DNA of 45,525 nt from an uncultured Muribaculaceae bacterium (GCA_910584665.1 CAJUBL010000019.1:1-45525); one strand, 5' to 3'. Positions 33,854-43,235 are shown, numbered from the stretch's first letter. Notes: generated by a model from the letters alone, not told the origin. Numbers and translations: made by a program.

Positions 33854-35992
33854 TCACATTCTTATACGCAGCGGCGCATCCATGCTGCCGCTTCCGCGTC
33901 TCACCTTACCGTTCTGCAACACCTCAACATTGATCCTGCCGAGATCAAGAGGGAAGTCACCGCCGGTACGTTCTACCGTGACAACCATATATTTACCATC
34001 ACGACGGGCCCTGAATGCAAGTTCACAATAGTTACCGTCACGGAATGACCATCCGTCACCCTCATCCCAGTACATCATACCGGCGGCATTACCGTCATTA
34101 TCGGGACACACAATCAATGTAAGCGGCTCAAAGGGATTCTCTGTCATATTCTCTATCACACGGCCGGCCGGCACAATACTTCCGCCACGTATTTTCAGAC
34201 CGGCCTGGTACTTGCCCATGGTATCACCCTTGACAAGTGACAGGTTCTCCCATATACCCGACGGGAGTGCAGGATTCTCAGCGAACGCAGGTATCACAAG
34301 CAGGTCGGTACCCAGAAGGAACGCCTGCTCCTCGGCACGCAGCGAGACATCGGCCGGATCGGCCATGAACACGGGGGCCATCACAGGCTGACCATCGGTA
34401 TGAGCACGCCTGAAGGCCGTATATATGTATGGTATAAGACGGTATCTGCGTTCAAGAGCCATACGTGACTCACGCTCGACATCCTTGCCGAACGCCCACG
34501 GTTCCTTGTCATTGGTATCACAAGATGCATGACCGCGGGAGAATGGGAAGAAAGCACCGAAACCCAACCAGTTACCAAAAAGATCACCATCAGTATTACC
34601 TACAAATCCACCTATGTCCGGACCGTTGAAAGGCTGGCCGGACAGTCCGAGAGTAAGCGACATAGGTACCGAGAGTTTCATGTGATCGGCCGAGGCGGCA
34701 TTGTCACCGGTCCACATAGCGGCATATCGCTGTCCGCCGAGGATATTGGAACGCGACAGCAGAAACGGACGCTTGTCGGGGTTCACTGCCATGATACCGT
34801 CACGTGATGCCTCTACCATAAGACGGCCATAGGCGTTATGCCACATAGAATGGCGGCCGGCCGGAAGATTACCACCGCCAAGATGAATGCAATTTTCGGG
34901 CATAGTGCCGCCGGGACCGTCAAACACCGAAGGCTCGTTCATGTCATTCCAGATACCGTCGATACCGAAGTTCATGAAATCCTTATAAAGACCACCCCAC
35001 CAGCTGCGCGTCTCGGGGCGGGTGAAATCCGGGAAAGCACAGTCGCCGGGCCATACTTTGCCATGAAACTCATTGCCGTATGGGTCACTGACAAAGATAC
35101 CGGCTTTTTTGCCGCTGCTGTATACAAAGTAATTGTCATCAACCTTGACTCCGGGATCAATCATATATACAGTCCTGAAACCCTGTTCATGAAGCTTCCG
35201 GTTCATCCCTCTGACATCGGGCATCTCCGTGTCACTGACTGTAAAGATCCTGAATCCGTCCATATAGTTGATATCAAACCATATCACATCACACGGAATC
35301 TTCCTGGCGCGGAATGTCTCCGCAACCTCCTCGGCCCGGCTCTGAGGCACATAGGAAAAACGGCACTGATGATAGCCGAGCGCCCACAGCGGAGGCATCT
35401 CCATAGTACCCGTAAGCTCGCCAAGACCTTTAAGAACTGCCTGAGGCGACTCCCTGTCAATGACATACGTTTTACAAGGTGTACCCTCGGCGACAAACTC
35501 AATGCGGTCATCGGCAGTAAGCATCTCGGCCTTATGGAATGTATCGAAAAGGACACCGAAGGCCGAGCCGTCAGGACGCACACCCATCACCCAGGGATGA
35601 CTCTGATACAGACGCCTGCCACCGTCAACAAGATACATGCCGGTATCGGTGTTCCAGATCCTGATGGTCTGGCCATTACGCAACAGCGGACCCGTGACTT
35701 CGCCGCCGCCATAGAGACTCGTACCGGCAGGAATATCCACCACAGTCCTGACACCACGGTCGGTAACCTCATAGACCGGGTTAAGACTCCAGCTGTCAGG
35801 CCTGGCACCCGTCGGCTCAAACTTTCTCTGCAATATAAGCTCCGGGGTTACGGTCGCATCAAAACCCTCGGGAACGAAACACACAATACGGTCACCCACA
35901 AGCGACTCGTCAACGATGCCGACAGAATAAGCCGACACTGCCGGCACAGCGATCCCGACACATACCGTCAGAGCGACAAAAAATTTTCTCAT
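33854..35992 (-). CDS. GH31 alpha-glucosidase-like enzyme, secreted
   Basis: A 712-residue enzyme with signal peptide (MRKFFVALTVCVGIAVPAVSA). It has an N-terminal GH31 beta domain (TSLYGGGEVTGPLLRNG), a barrel with nucleophile GIWNDMNEPSVF (Asp350) and acid/base MWTGDNAA (Asp430), and a C-terminal beta domain. The WNDMNEP form is typical of GH31 alpha-glucosidases, so removal of terminal alpha-glucose in the periplasm is the best guess. It is on the opposite strand to the SusCD operon, which it faces. A 17-bp dyad lies 17 bases before its start. Confidence 0.92.
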   Translation of the reverse strand: MRKFFVALTVCVGIAVPAVSAYSVGIVDESLVGDRIVCFVPEGFDATVTPELILQRKFEPTGARPDSWSLNPVYEVTDRGVRTVVDIPAGTSLYGGGEVTGPLLRNGQTIRIWNTDTGMYLVDGGRRLYQSHPWVMGVRPDGSAFGVLFDTFHKAEMLTADDRIEFVAEGTPCKTYVIDRESPQAVLKGLGELTGTMEMPPLWALGYHQCRFSYVPQSRAEEVAETFRARKIPCDVIWFDINYMDGFRIFTVSDTEMPDVRGMNRKLHEQGFRTVYMIDPGVKVDDNYFVYSSGKKAGIFVSDPYGNEFHGKVWPGDCAFPDFTRPETRSWWGGLYKDFMNFGIDGIWNDMNEPSVFDGPGGTMPENCIHLGGGNLPAGRHSMWHNAYGRLMVEASRDGIMAVNPDKRPFLLSRSNILGGQRYAAMWTGDNAASADHMKLSVPMSLTLGLSGQPFNGPDIGGFVGNTDGDLFGNWLGFGAFFPFSRGHASCDTNDKEPWAFGKDVERESRMALERRYRLIPYIYTAFRRAHTDGQPVMAPVFMADPADVSLRAEEQAFLLGTDLLVIPAFAENPALPSGIWENLSLVKGDTMGKYQAGLKIRGGSIVPAGRVIENMTENPFEPLTLIVCPDNDGNAAGMMYWDEGDGWSFRDGNYCELAFRARRDGKYMVVTVERTGGDFPLDLGRINVEVLQNGKVRRGSGSMDAPLRIRM

Positions 35993-36008
35993 AAACTGAT
36001 TCCTTTAT

Positions 36009-36025
36009 TTATTGTTCAACAATAA
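36009..36025 (-). promoter_or_regulatory. dyad upstream of GH31 (possible operator)
   Basis: TTATTGTT-C-AACAATAA, a perfect 8-bp inverted repeat with one central base, 17 bases before the GH31 start. It could bind a regulator or form an RNA hairpin. No clear TAnnTTTG box for this gene was found. Confidence 0.4.
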
Positions 36026-36076
36026 GAACGATTAAAACTTATGCAACCGTTAGACACCGACACATGACATTCACGA

Positions 36077-36108
36077 TTTGCAGGTATGACATTATTATAT
36101 TATCTTTG
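36077..36108 (+). promoter_or_regulatory. promoter of the cobalamin riboswitch transcript
   Basis: TTTG (36077-36080), exactly 20 bases, TATCTTTG (36101-36108). Transcription would start near 36115, at the beginning of the riboswitch. Confidence 0.8.
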
Positions 36109-36114
36109 TCTCCG

Positions 36115-36326
36115 TAATGGTTGTCCCTGTCGGGACACGAGAGAGGGAAACAGGTGTAAATCCTGTACAGTACCCGCTGCTGTAAGCCGGCCACCATACC
36201 ACCCCACGGTATCCGTAAGGAGTAATGCTGAGTTTTAACATGCTCCAGGAGCACGCATATAATGTCATTGGCCCCAACATGCCGAGAAGACGCGAGCCCG
36301 CCGACGAAGTCAGAAGACCTGCCATC
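36115..36326 (+). ncRNA. cobalamin (B12) riboswitch
   Basis: The conserved parts appear in order: GAGAGGGAAACAGGTGTAAA, then TCCTGTACAGTACCCGC, GCTGTAAGCCGG, and, further on, ATGCCGAGAAGACGCGAGCC and the B12-box-like AGTCAGAAGACCTGCC at about 36309-36324. It senses adenosylcobalamin or a related cobalamin and shuts down expression of the downstream gene. It ends about 55 bases before the TonB receptor start; the expression platform probably sequesters that ribosome-binding region. Confidence 0.92.
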
Positions 36327-36381
36327 ACACACCGATTATATACACAATACAATCCCACGGGACTATGGGCCGGTAAATACA

Positions 36382-38379
36382 ATGTTGAAACGACTCCTGT
36401 ACATACTCGCACTGACCTCGGCTGTGCACGCCGCCGCCACATCGACCGGCCGGACAGACACCACACGGGTTCTCGGTCAGGTCACCGTAACATCACGGCG
36501 TCCCGAGCTCACGGTTATACCGGAACAGTCGATAAGCGGCGACAGGCTGGAGCGGATAAACAGCCGCAATGTCGCCGAAGCACTGAGATACTTTTCAGGC
36601 GTACAGATAAAAGACTACGGAGGTATCGGAGGCATAAAGACAGCCAATATACGGTCCATGGGATCTCATCACACCGGCGTAGTGTATGACGGCATACTCT
36701 TAGGCAACGCACAGAACGGACAGATCGATCTCAGTCAGTTCTCGCTTGACAACATTGAGACAGTCTCGGTCAGTAACGGTCAGCGGGCCAACATACTGCA
36801 GCCGGCCCGAGACCTCGGGCTTGCAGGAACCATATACATGAGAACCCGTGCGCCATACTTCGATAACGACGAAAAATATCACCTTCGCGCCGTTTTGCGG
36901 TCAGGATCATTTGATCTTATAAATGCCGCGGCTGTATTCGAAACGCGGCTGAGCAGTTCCGTCGACGCCCAGATATCGGCCGAATTCCTTAATTCAAGCG
37001 GAAAATACAGATTCCGCTACCATCGCATAGCACCGTCGGGACTGACAGCATACGACACCACAGCGACACGTTCGGGAGGCGACATACTCGCATCCCGTGT
37101 CGAAGTCAACCTCTTCGGACGTCTGCGATCAGGATCATGGCAGGCCAAAGTCTATAACTACACTTCGAAACGTGGTGTTCCCGGAGCTATCGTAAACAAT
37201 GTATGGCACCGCGGAGAACGCATGCGTGACAACAACACATTCATCCAGGGTCGCCATACCGGTTACTTCGGACGCCTGACCACGCTCAGCAATATCAAGT
37301 ATGCCAGCTATCACACACGGTATGTCAACCGGGACACCCCGCTCCCGCTTGACAACCGATATGACCAGCAGGAAATGTATCTGTCTACAGCAAATATGTT
37401 CGCCATCTCTCCGGCATGGCATATGTCGGCAAGTTACGATTTCGCCTGGAATACCATGACAGCCAGCATGAAGGACTTCGCCCGGCCGACAAGAATATCA
37501 CATTACCTGTCGGCCGCGACCGAACTTGTTCTCTCGCGATTCAGGCTGCAGGCCAGCGTGGCGGGCTCGTTCATAAACGACCGGCAGCATGGACGTAACG
37601 ATGTACGCTCACGCCATGTGATGTCACCGGCCGTTTTCATATCGTTCCTGCCGATGAAAAACTTCAGACAGCTGTCCCTGAGGGCATTCTTCAAACAGTC
37701 CTATAGGATGCCCACATTCAACGATCTGTATTACACAGATGTCGGGAATGCCTACCTCGATCCTGAACATGTGTCACAATACAATGCAGGCATATCGTTC
37801 CGCCATTCCTCGCCCGGTCAGATTCTGACCGAAGCATCGATTGATATAGACGGATACTACAACTATGTAAAAGACAAGATTGTAGCCTACCCGTCAGGAC
37901 AACAGTTCAGGTGGACAATGCTTAATCTGGGACGCGTGGACATACGCGGTATAGACGTCAGCGCCAGCGCCTCATTATCACCCGGACGCGACCTTGAACT
38001 ATCCGCACGTATCCAGTACACGTGGCAACGGGCAATTGATATCACAGACCCCGCCGACAGCTATTACCGCGACCAGATTCCATACACGCCACACCACTCG
38101 GGCAGCGCCGTTGTCAATGCCACATGGAGACAATGGGGACTGAACTGTTCATGGATATACTCCGGAGAACGGTACAGCCAGCCCGAGAACATACGATACA
38201 ACCACATGGAACCCTGGTATACCGCAGACCTGTCAATAAGCCGGGACTTCAGCATCAGACACATGAGATTCCGAATCCTCGCCGAAGCCAACAATCTGCT
38301 GGCCAAGGAATATGAAGTGATCTCCAACTATCCCATGCCACGCCGCAGCTACCGCCTGACACTATCGATCGAACTATAA
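36382..38379 (+). CDS. BtuB-like TonB-dependent receptor (vitamin B12 uptake)
   Basis: A 665-residue outer-membrane receptor. A signal peptide (MLKRLLYILALTSAVHAA) is followed by a TonB box region (TTRVLGQVTVTSRR), a plug with NVAEALRYFSGVQIKDYGG and NIRSMGSHHTGVVYDG, and a barrel ending in YRLTLSIEL. The riboswitch immediately upstream makes cobalamin or a precursor the most likely ligand. No btuFCD or cobinamide genes are adjacent, so the inner-membrane part must be elsewhere. The frame opens at 36262 inside the riboswitch; ATG 36382 is the signal-peptide start. Confidence 0.9.
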   Translation: MLKRLLYILALTSAVHAAATSTGRTDTTRVLGQVTVTSRRPELTVIPEQSISGDRLERINSRNVAEALRYFSGVQIKDYGGIGGIKTANIRSMGSHHTGVVYDGILLGNAQNGQIDLSQFSLDNIETVSVSNGQRANILQPARDLGLAGTIYMRTRAPYFDNDEKYHLRAVLRSGSFDLINAAAVFETRLSSSVDAQISAEFLNSSGKYRFRYHRIAPSGLTAYDTTATRSGGDILASRVEVNLFGRLRSGSWQAKVYNYTSKRGVPGAIVNNVWHRGERMRDNNTFIQGRHTGYFGRLTTLSNIKYASYHTRYVNRDTPLPLDNRYDQQEMYLSTANMFAISPAWHMSASYDFAWNTMTASMKDFARPTRISHYLSAATELVLSRFRLQASVAGSFINDRQHGRNDVRSRHVMSPAVFISFLPMKNFRQLSLRAFFKQSYRMPTFNDLYYTDVGNAYLDPEHVSQYNAGISFRHSSPGQILTEASIDIDGYYNYVKDKIVAYPSGQQFRWTMLNLGRVDIRGIDVSASASLSPGRDLELSARIQYTWQRAIDITDPADSYYRDQIPYTPHHSGSAVVNATWRQWGLNCSWIYSGERYSQPENIRYNHMEPWYTADLSISRDFSIRHMRFRILAEANNLLAKEYEVISNYPMPRRSYRLTLSIEL

Positions 38380-38408
38380 CACACCTGACATACAAACACA
38401 CACAGAGA

Positions 38409-38440
38409 GAGCTCCGGCAGTCATATGGACGCCGGAGCTC
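38409..38440. terminator. terminator between the TonB receptor gene and pgi
   Basis: GAGCTCCGGC (38409-38418) pairs perfectly with GCCGGAGCTC (38431-38440). It lies between convergent genes and can end both transcripts, though T-runs are short. Confidence 0.75.
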
Positions 38441-38503
38441 ATAATTTCAGACAAATGCCAGGCTCGGCAAGCCTGCATTTACATACTCGACATAATACAG
38501 AAA

Positions 38504-39844
38504 TCAGAGCCTGGCGCGGATAGCCTCAGTCTCCTTCTCGTAGCCGGGCTTGGCGAGAAGCGCGAACATATTGCGCTTGTAATCCTCCACACCAGGCTGG
38601 TTGAATGGATTGACACCAAGAATATAACCACTGATGCCGCAAGCCTTCTCGAAGAAATAGATAAGTTCACCGAGATTCCTCTCGTCAAGAGTCTCAATAG
38701 TGATATGAATATTGGGAACACCACCGTCAACGTGGGCTATACGGGTACCGAGCTCGGCCATCTTGTTGACATGGTCCACACGCTTGCCGGCTATATAATT
38801 AAGCCCGTCAAGATTTGCCTCATCACCAGGAATCACCACCTCATGGCATGGACTTGCCACCGAGATCACAGTCTCGAAGATCGTACGCTCACCGTCCTGA
38901 ATCCACTGGCCCATGGAATGCAGGTCGGTGGAGTTGTCGACAGCCGCCGGGAAAATACCCTTGTGTTCCTTGCCCTCGCTCTCTCCATACAGCTGTTTCC
39001 ACCACTCTCCGAGATAATGCAGCTTGGGATTGTAGTTGACAAGAATCTCAATTTTCCTGCCGGCACGATAAAGGGCATTGCGGGTCTCGGCATACAGCTG
39101 GGCGATATTGCCCTCGCCGGCCTCGGCAGTTGCCTTCTCCATGGCGATGGCACCCTCGAGCAGAGCATGTATGTCATACCCGGCCACAGCGATCGGGAGC
39201 AGACCTACAGGAGTGAGTACCGAGAAACGTCCGCCTACATTGTCCTCTATGACAAAGGTCTTGTAACCCTCCTCGGTTGCAAGTTGACGCAGAGCGCCGC
39301 GCTTTGCGTCGGTAATAGCAACGATACGCTTCGACGCCTCGGCCTTACCGAGCTGCGACTCGAGCTGTTCCTTGAGCAGACGGAATGCGATAGCAGGCTC
39401 GGTGGTGGTTCCCGACTTGGAGATCACAATGATTCCATATTTCTTGCCGGCAAGATAGTGCTGCAGTTCATACAGATAGTCCTCGCCGATATTCTGACCG
39501 GCAAAAAGAACCGGAGTCTTTCCGGTATCATTGATATAAGGAGCGAACGAGTTGCCCAGAGCCTCAATTACAGCCTTTGCTCCGAGATAACTGCCGCCGA
39601 TTCCTATAGCTACGACAACCTCACAGTCACGACGCAGCTGCGCCGCAGTAGCTGCGATATCGTCAAGCAGCGAGGCAGGAGTATCAGTGGGAAGCTTTAC
39701 CCAGCCGAGAAAATCATTACCGGCACCAGTCCCGTTGTTAAGATGACCGATGGCGACGGCAGCCGCAGGGGCCAGGGCGTCGACCTCAGCACGCGAAACC
39801 ACGCCGCCGAGAGCTTTCTCTATATTCAATTTAACGTTTTCCAT
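38504..39844 (-). CDS. pgi: glucose-6-phosphate isomerase
   Basis: A 446-residue enzyme, close to the usual length of the bacterial short form. Motifs include VVAIGIGGSYLGAKAVIEAL, VISKSGTTTEPAIAFRLL, the GEWWKQLYGESEGK segment with the catalytic Glu, and QPGVEDYK near the C-terminus. It interconverts glucose-6-phosphate and fructose-6-phosphate in the cytoplasm. It lies 47 bases after ddh and may be the last gene of the pta-ackA-ddh-pgi run. Confidence 0.96.
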   Translation of the reverse strand: MENVKLNIEKALGGVVSRAEVDALAPAAAVAIGHLNNGTGAGNDFLGWVKLPTDTPASLLDDIAATAAQLRRDCEVVVAIGIGGSYLGAKAVIEALGNSFAPYINDTGKTPVLFAGQNIGEDYLYELQHYLAGKKYGIIVISKSGTTTEPAIAFRLLKEQLESQLGKAEASKRIVAITDAKRGALRQLATEEGYKTFVIEDNVGGRFSVLTPVGLLPIAVAGYDIHALLEGAIAMEKATAEAGEGNIAQLYAETRNALYRAGRKIEILVNYNPKLHYLGEWWKQLYGESEGKEHKGIFPAAVDNSTDLHSMGQWIQDGERTIFETVISVASPCHEVVIPGDEANLDGLNYIAGKRVDHVNKMAELGTRIAHVDGGVPNIHITIETLDERNLGELIYFFEKACGISGYILGVNPFNQPGVEDYKRNMFALLAKPGYEKETEAIRARL

Positions 39845-39891
39845 ATTGTTACAATATTATTTAAACAAGGATTATTGTATCAAGTATTTAT

Positions 39892-40788
39892 TCAGACAAG
39901 ATGGGCCACAAGTTCCTCACGGTCACCGGGAAGAAGGTCGACCACAGGTATCTCGATCATGGTATAGCATCCTGGACGCTGACGCATCGAGGCACGCGCC
40001 ACACCGACGAGAATCTGTGCCGTAAGTGCAGGATTGTTTATCGACATCGTAAAATCAAAACGCTGTGAATGTGTACGGCCCGACACACCCTTACGTGTCA
40101 TATGCACACCATGCCCCATATCCCTGACAGCATCAACCGACGGCACTTCGATGACATGTGTCTCGTCGCTCGCAAAATACGGATCAGCCTTAACTGCGGC
40201 GGCGACATCCTCAAGCCTGGCTCCGGGTTCAAGCTCGACATAGACCATACGGCGATGTATACCCGTTCCCAGGGGTATGGTCATCGACAATGCGTTACGC
40301 ACTCCTGCCTTTGACCTGACGCACACAGTGTGCCCCATGCTCATTCCAGGACCGAAATTGGTATATGTCAGACCCTTGGGTGCGGCAGCCTCAAGAAGCG
40401 CACGTACCACAGAGTCGCTGCCCGGATCCCATCCGGCCGAAATGACCGATACAGTACCATGTTCACGGGCCACCTTGCCCAGATCACGGCGCAGAGCCGG
40501 TATAAGCCCGTGAATATCAAAACTGTCGACCGTATTGATACCCATGGCGAGATACTTTTCGGCATAAGCCTGAACCTCCCGGGTGGGAGTACACAGAATG
40601 GCCACGTCGACCTTTCCGAGCCCGGCTATATCGGTCACAACCTTATAAGGTTTCAACTCGGCCGGAATATCGGCCACACTGCGGCGTACTATGCCTGCGA
40701 TCTCAAAATCAGAAGCTTCAAGCAGAGCATCAAGCACGAACCGGCCTATATTGCCATAACCTACAATGGCTGCACGAATCTTTTCCAT
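39892..40788 (-). CDS. ddh: meso-diaminopimelate dehydrogenase
   Basis: A 298-residue NADPH-dependent enzyme: Rossmann start IRAAIVGYGNIGRFVLDAL, VDVAILCTPTR, NTVDSFDIHG, SAGWDPGSDSV and TNFGPGMSMGHT are the Ddh signatures. It makes meso-diaminopimelate directly from tetrahydrodipicolinate and ammonia, for peptidoglycan and lysine. This single-step route is typical of some Bacteroidetes. It sits 23 bases downstream of ackA on the same strand. Confidence 0.95.
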   Translation of the reverse strand: MEKIRAAIVGYGNIGRFVLDALLEASDFEIAGIVRRSVADIPAELKPYKVVTDIAGLGKVDVAILCTPTREVQAYAEKYLAMGINTVDSFDIHGLIPALRRDLGKVAREHGTVSVISAGWDPGSDSVVRALLEAAAPKGLTYTNFGPGMSMGHTVCVRSKAGVRNALSMTIPLGTGIHRRMVYVELEPGARLEDVAAAVKADPYFASDETHVIEVPSVDAVRDMGHGVHMTRKGVSGRTHSQRFDFTMSINNPALTAQILVGVARASMRQRPGCYTMIEIPVVDLLPGDREELVAHLV

Positions 40789-40811
40789 CTCAGAAAAAAA
40801 CCTTAAATGAT

Positions 40812-42005
40812 TTAAACAAGTGCCTGAGTGTCACGGGCAATCATCAGCTCCTCATCGGTAGGTATAACACATACCCTTACACGCGACGACGGCGTCGAGA
40901 TGATAGCCTCCTCACCACGCACGGTTGCGTTGTAAGCCTCGTCAATCTCCACACCCATGAAAGCAAGCGGACGGCAGACATTGGCGCGCACACCGGTCTG
41001 ATTCTCACCTACACCGCCTGTAAACACTATGATATCGACACCACCCATCTCGGCCGCATATGCACCGATGTACTTGGTTATGCGCTGCTCATACATATCA
41101 AGGGCCATCGTGGCTCTCTCATCACCGGCATTGACCGCAGCCTCGATCTCACGCATGTCACTCGAGATCTCGCTCACGCCGCCCATACCGCTCTCCTTGT
41201 TGATAACACGCTGGAGATCGTCGGCCGTCCAGTTATACTTCTTCATAAGGAATGCCAGCGCTCCGGGATCGACATCTCCCACACGCGTCCCCATCATGAG
41301 GCCCTCGGTAGGAGTGAGACCCATCGACGTATCGACACTCTTGCCGTCAAGGACAGCCGTGATCGAACCGCCGTTACCGATATGGCATGTTATGATCCTG
41401 GTTCCCCTGATATCTATTCCAAGGAACTCACACACACGCTGCGACACGTAGCGGTGGCTGGTTCCATGAAAACCATACCGGCGCACACCGTCCTCTTTAT
41501 AGAACCTGTATGGAAGAGCATACATATAGCTCTTGGCAGGCATTGTCTGGTGGAAAGCCGTATCAAAAACCGCAACCTGCTTTATACCGGGAAGTACGGC
41601 CTCGATAGCCTCGATACCCGTCACATTGGCAGGATTGTGGAGAGGTGCCAGATCATAGCAGTCTTTCACCTGCCGGAGAACCTCGTCATTGATAAGAACA
41701 CTCTTGTTGAACTTCTCGGCGCCATGCACCACACGGTGACCTACGGCATCGATCTCACTGTAACTGCTGATACAGCCATGATCCGGATCGGTAAGATTGG
41801 CAAGAATAGCCTCTACCGCACCTTTGTGGTCAACAAGACCAAGAGGCTGAATCTCCTTCGACCCGGCAGCTTTCTTATATTTGAGGAACCCGTCAGCCAG
41901 ACCTATTTTCTCGACACCGCCCTCAGCCAGAGTCTTATCATTATCGGTATCGATAAGCTTGTATTTAACAGAACTGCTACCGCAGTTCAAAACCAATATA
42001 TTCAT
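40812..42005 (-). CDS. ackA: acetate kinase
   Basis: A 397-residue enzyme with the ASKHA-fold start MNILVLNCGSSSVKYKLI, then AVFDTAFHQTMP, RRYGFHGTSHRYV, THIGNGG-like CHIGNGGSITAV and FTGGVGENQ motifs. It makes ATP and acetate from acetyl phosphate, the last step of acetate fermentation. I chose ATG 42005; the frame opens 10 codons upstream. Pta is directly upstream, so the pair forms the usual acetate pathway, but the gap between them (216 bases with AATCTGCG repeats) is unusually long. Confidence 0.96.
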   Translation of the reverse strand: MNILVLNCGSSSVKYKLIDTDNDKTLAEGGVEKIGLADGFLKYKKAAGSKEIQPLGLVDHKGAVEAILANLTDPDHGCISSYSEIDAVGHRVVHGAEKFNKSVLINDEVLRQVKDCYDLAPLHNPANVTGIEAIEAVLPGIKQVAVFDTAFHQTMPAKSYMYALPYRFYKEDGVRRYGFHGTSHRYVSQRVCEFLGIDIRGTRIITCHIGNGGSITAVLDGKSVDTSMGLTPTEGLMMGTRVGDVDPGALAFLMKKYNWTADDLQRVINKESGMGGVSEISSDMREIEAAVNAGDERATMALDMYEQRITKYIGAYAAEMGGVDIIVFTGGVGENQTGVRANVCRPLAFMGVEIDEAYNATVRGEEAIISTPSSRVRVCVIPTDEELMIARDTQALV

Positions 42006-42036
42006 AATCAAATTTTTTAACAATTTCAAATTCAAA

Positions 42037-42219
42037 CATCCGGATGACCAAATTAAATCTGCGTAATCTGCGCTTTTTGCGTAATCTGCGTAATCTGCGG
42101 TTCATTCAATCACCCGGACGGCTCAATTAAATCTGCGTTTATCGTTCCTCCTTAATCATAAACTCAGAACGCTTTCTGTAGAAAGAATCTGCGCTTTATA
42201 TCCTTCAGCGTAATCTGCG
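42037..42219. repeat. AATCTGCG repeat cluster between pta and ackA
   Basis: The octamer AATCTGCG occurs seven times, at 42056, 42065, 42083, 42092, 42130, 42186 and 42212. A longer imperfect repeat of about 28 bases (42037-42064 and 42111-42138, offset 74, ending AATTAAATCTGCGT) contains two of the copies. On the transcribed minus strand the unit reads CGCAGATT. The role is unknown. Confidence 0.8.
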
Positions 42220-42221
42220 CT

Positions 42222-43235
42222 TCACTTTGCACCGAGCCCTATAGCCTGGTTACAGGTCATGATGATAGTCTTATAGATATCTTCCGGGAAACAGCCGCGC
42301 GACAAGTCATTGACAGGAGCCGCCAGACCCTGCAGAACCGGACCTACAGCCTCAACGCCACCCAGACGCTGCACTAACTTATAAGCTATATTGCCCACCT
42401 CGAGCGACGGGAACACCAGAACATTCGCACGTCCGCTCAAAGGCGAACCGGGAGCCTTCGAACTGCTCACACTCGGAACAATAGCGGCATCAGCCTGCAG
42501 CTCACCGTCGATTATCAGCCCGGGCTCCATCTCATGAGCCAGCCTGACAGCCTCTATCACCTTGTCGACACGCTCATGACTGGCACTCCCCTTGGTCGAG
42601 AAACTGAGCATAGCCACACGTGGCTCTATACCGGCTATATCCCTGGCTGTCTGTGCCGCCGACACCGCGATCTGGGCAAGCTCGGGAGCCGTCGGATCGG
42701 GAACCACGGCACAGTCGGCAAATACCATAACACCGTCGGTACCGTAATTCAGCCCTTCGGGCAACAGCATTATGAACGCACCCGAAACCACACTGATTCC
42801 AGGTTGGGTCTTGATGATCTGGAAAGCAGCTCTCAGAACATTACCGGTAGTATTCATAGCTCCGGCCACCTGTCCGTCCGCATCACCGGCCTTGACCATC
42901 AGACACCCGAGGTAAAGCGGATTGGCCGTGGTCAGGCGGGCCTCCTCCATTGAGATACCTTTCTTCTTGCGGAGTTCGTAGAAGAGCGGCGCATAACGGT
43001 CTATGACAGACTCATCGGCCGGATTAACGATAGTAGCACCGGCAATATGTCCGAGCTTGAGTTCGCCGGCGAGGCGCATTATCTCGGCTGGATCGCCGAT
43101 CAGAATAATTTCAGCTATCCCGTCGGCAATAATACGGTCGGCGGCTGTCAGAGTACGGGGTTCGGTTCCCTCGGGGAGCACGATGCGCCGGACATTGGCC
43201 TTGGCGCGCTGTGTCATCTTGTCAAAGAGTTCCAT
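42222..43235 (-). CDS. pta: phosphate acetyltransferase
   Basis: A 337-residue short-form Pta: NVRRIVLPEGTEPRTL at the N-terminus, TTANPLYLGCLMVKAGDADG, GVMVFADCAVVPDP and the C-terminal NDLSRGC segment. It converts acetyl-CoA and phosphate to acetyl phosphate for AckA. There is no extra N-terminal regulatory domain as in E. coli Pta. A promoter -7 box with a perfect hairpin lies upstream at 43265-43298. Confidence 0.95.
   Translation of the reverse strand: MELFDKMTQRAKANVRRIVLPEGTEPRTLTAADRIIADGIAEIILIGDPAEIMRLAGELKLGHIAGATIVNPADESVIDRYAPLFYELRKKKGISMEEARLTTANPLYLGCLMVKAGDADGQVAGAMNTTGNVLRAAFQIIKTQPGISVVSGAFIMLLPEGLNYGTDGVMVFADCAVVPDPTAPELAQIAVSAAQTARDIAGIEPRVAMLSFSTKGSASHERVDKVIEAVRLAHEMEPGLIIDGELQADAAIVPSVSSSKAPGSPLSGRANVLVFPSLEVGNIAYKLVQRLGGVEAVGPVLQGLAAPVNDLSRGCFPEDIYKTIIMTCNQAIGLGAK

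Noticed and set aside
36262..36381. Upstream extension of the TonB receptor by 40 codons
   Set aside because: It lies in the cobalamin riboswitch, and the signal peptide begins at ATG 36382.
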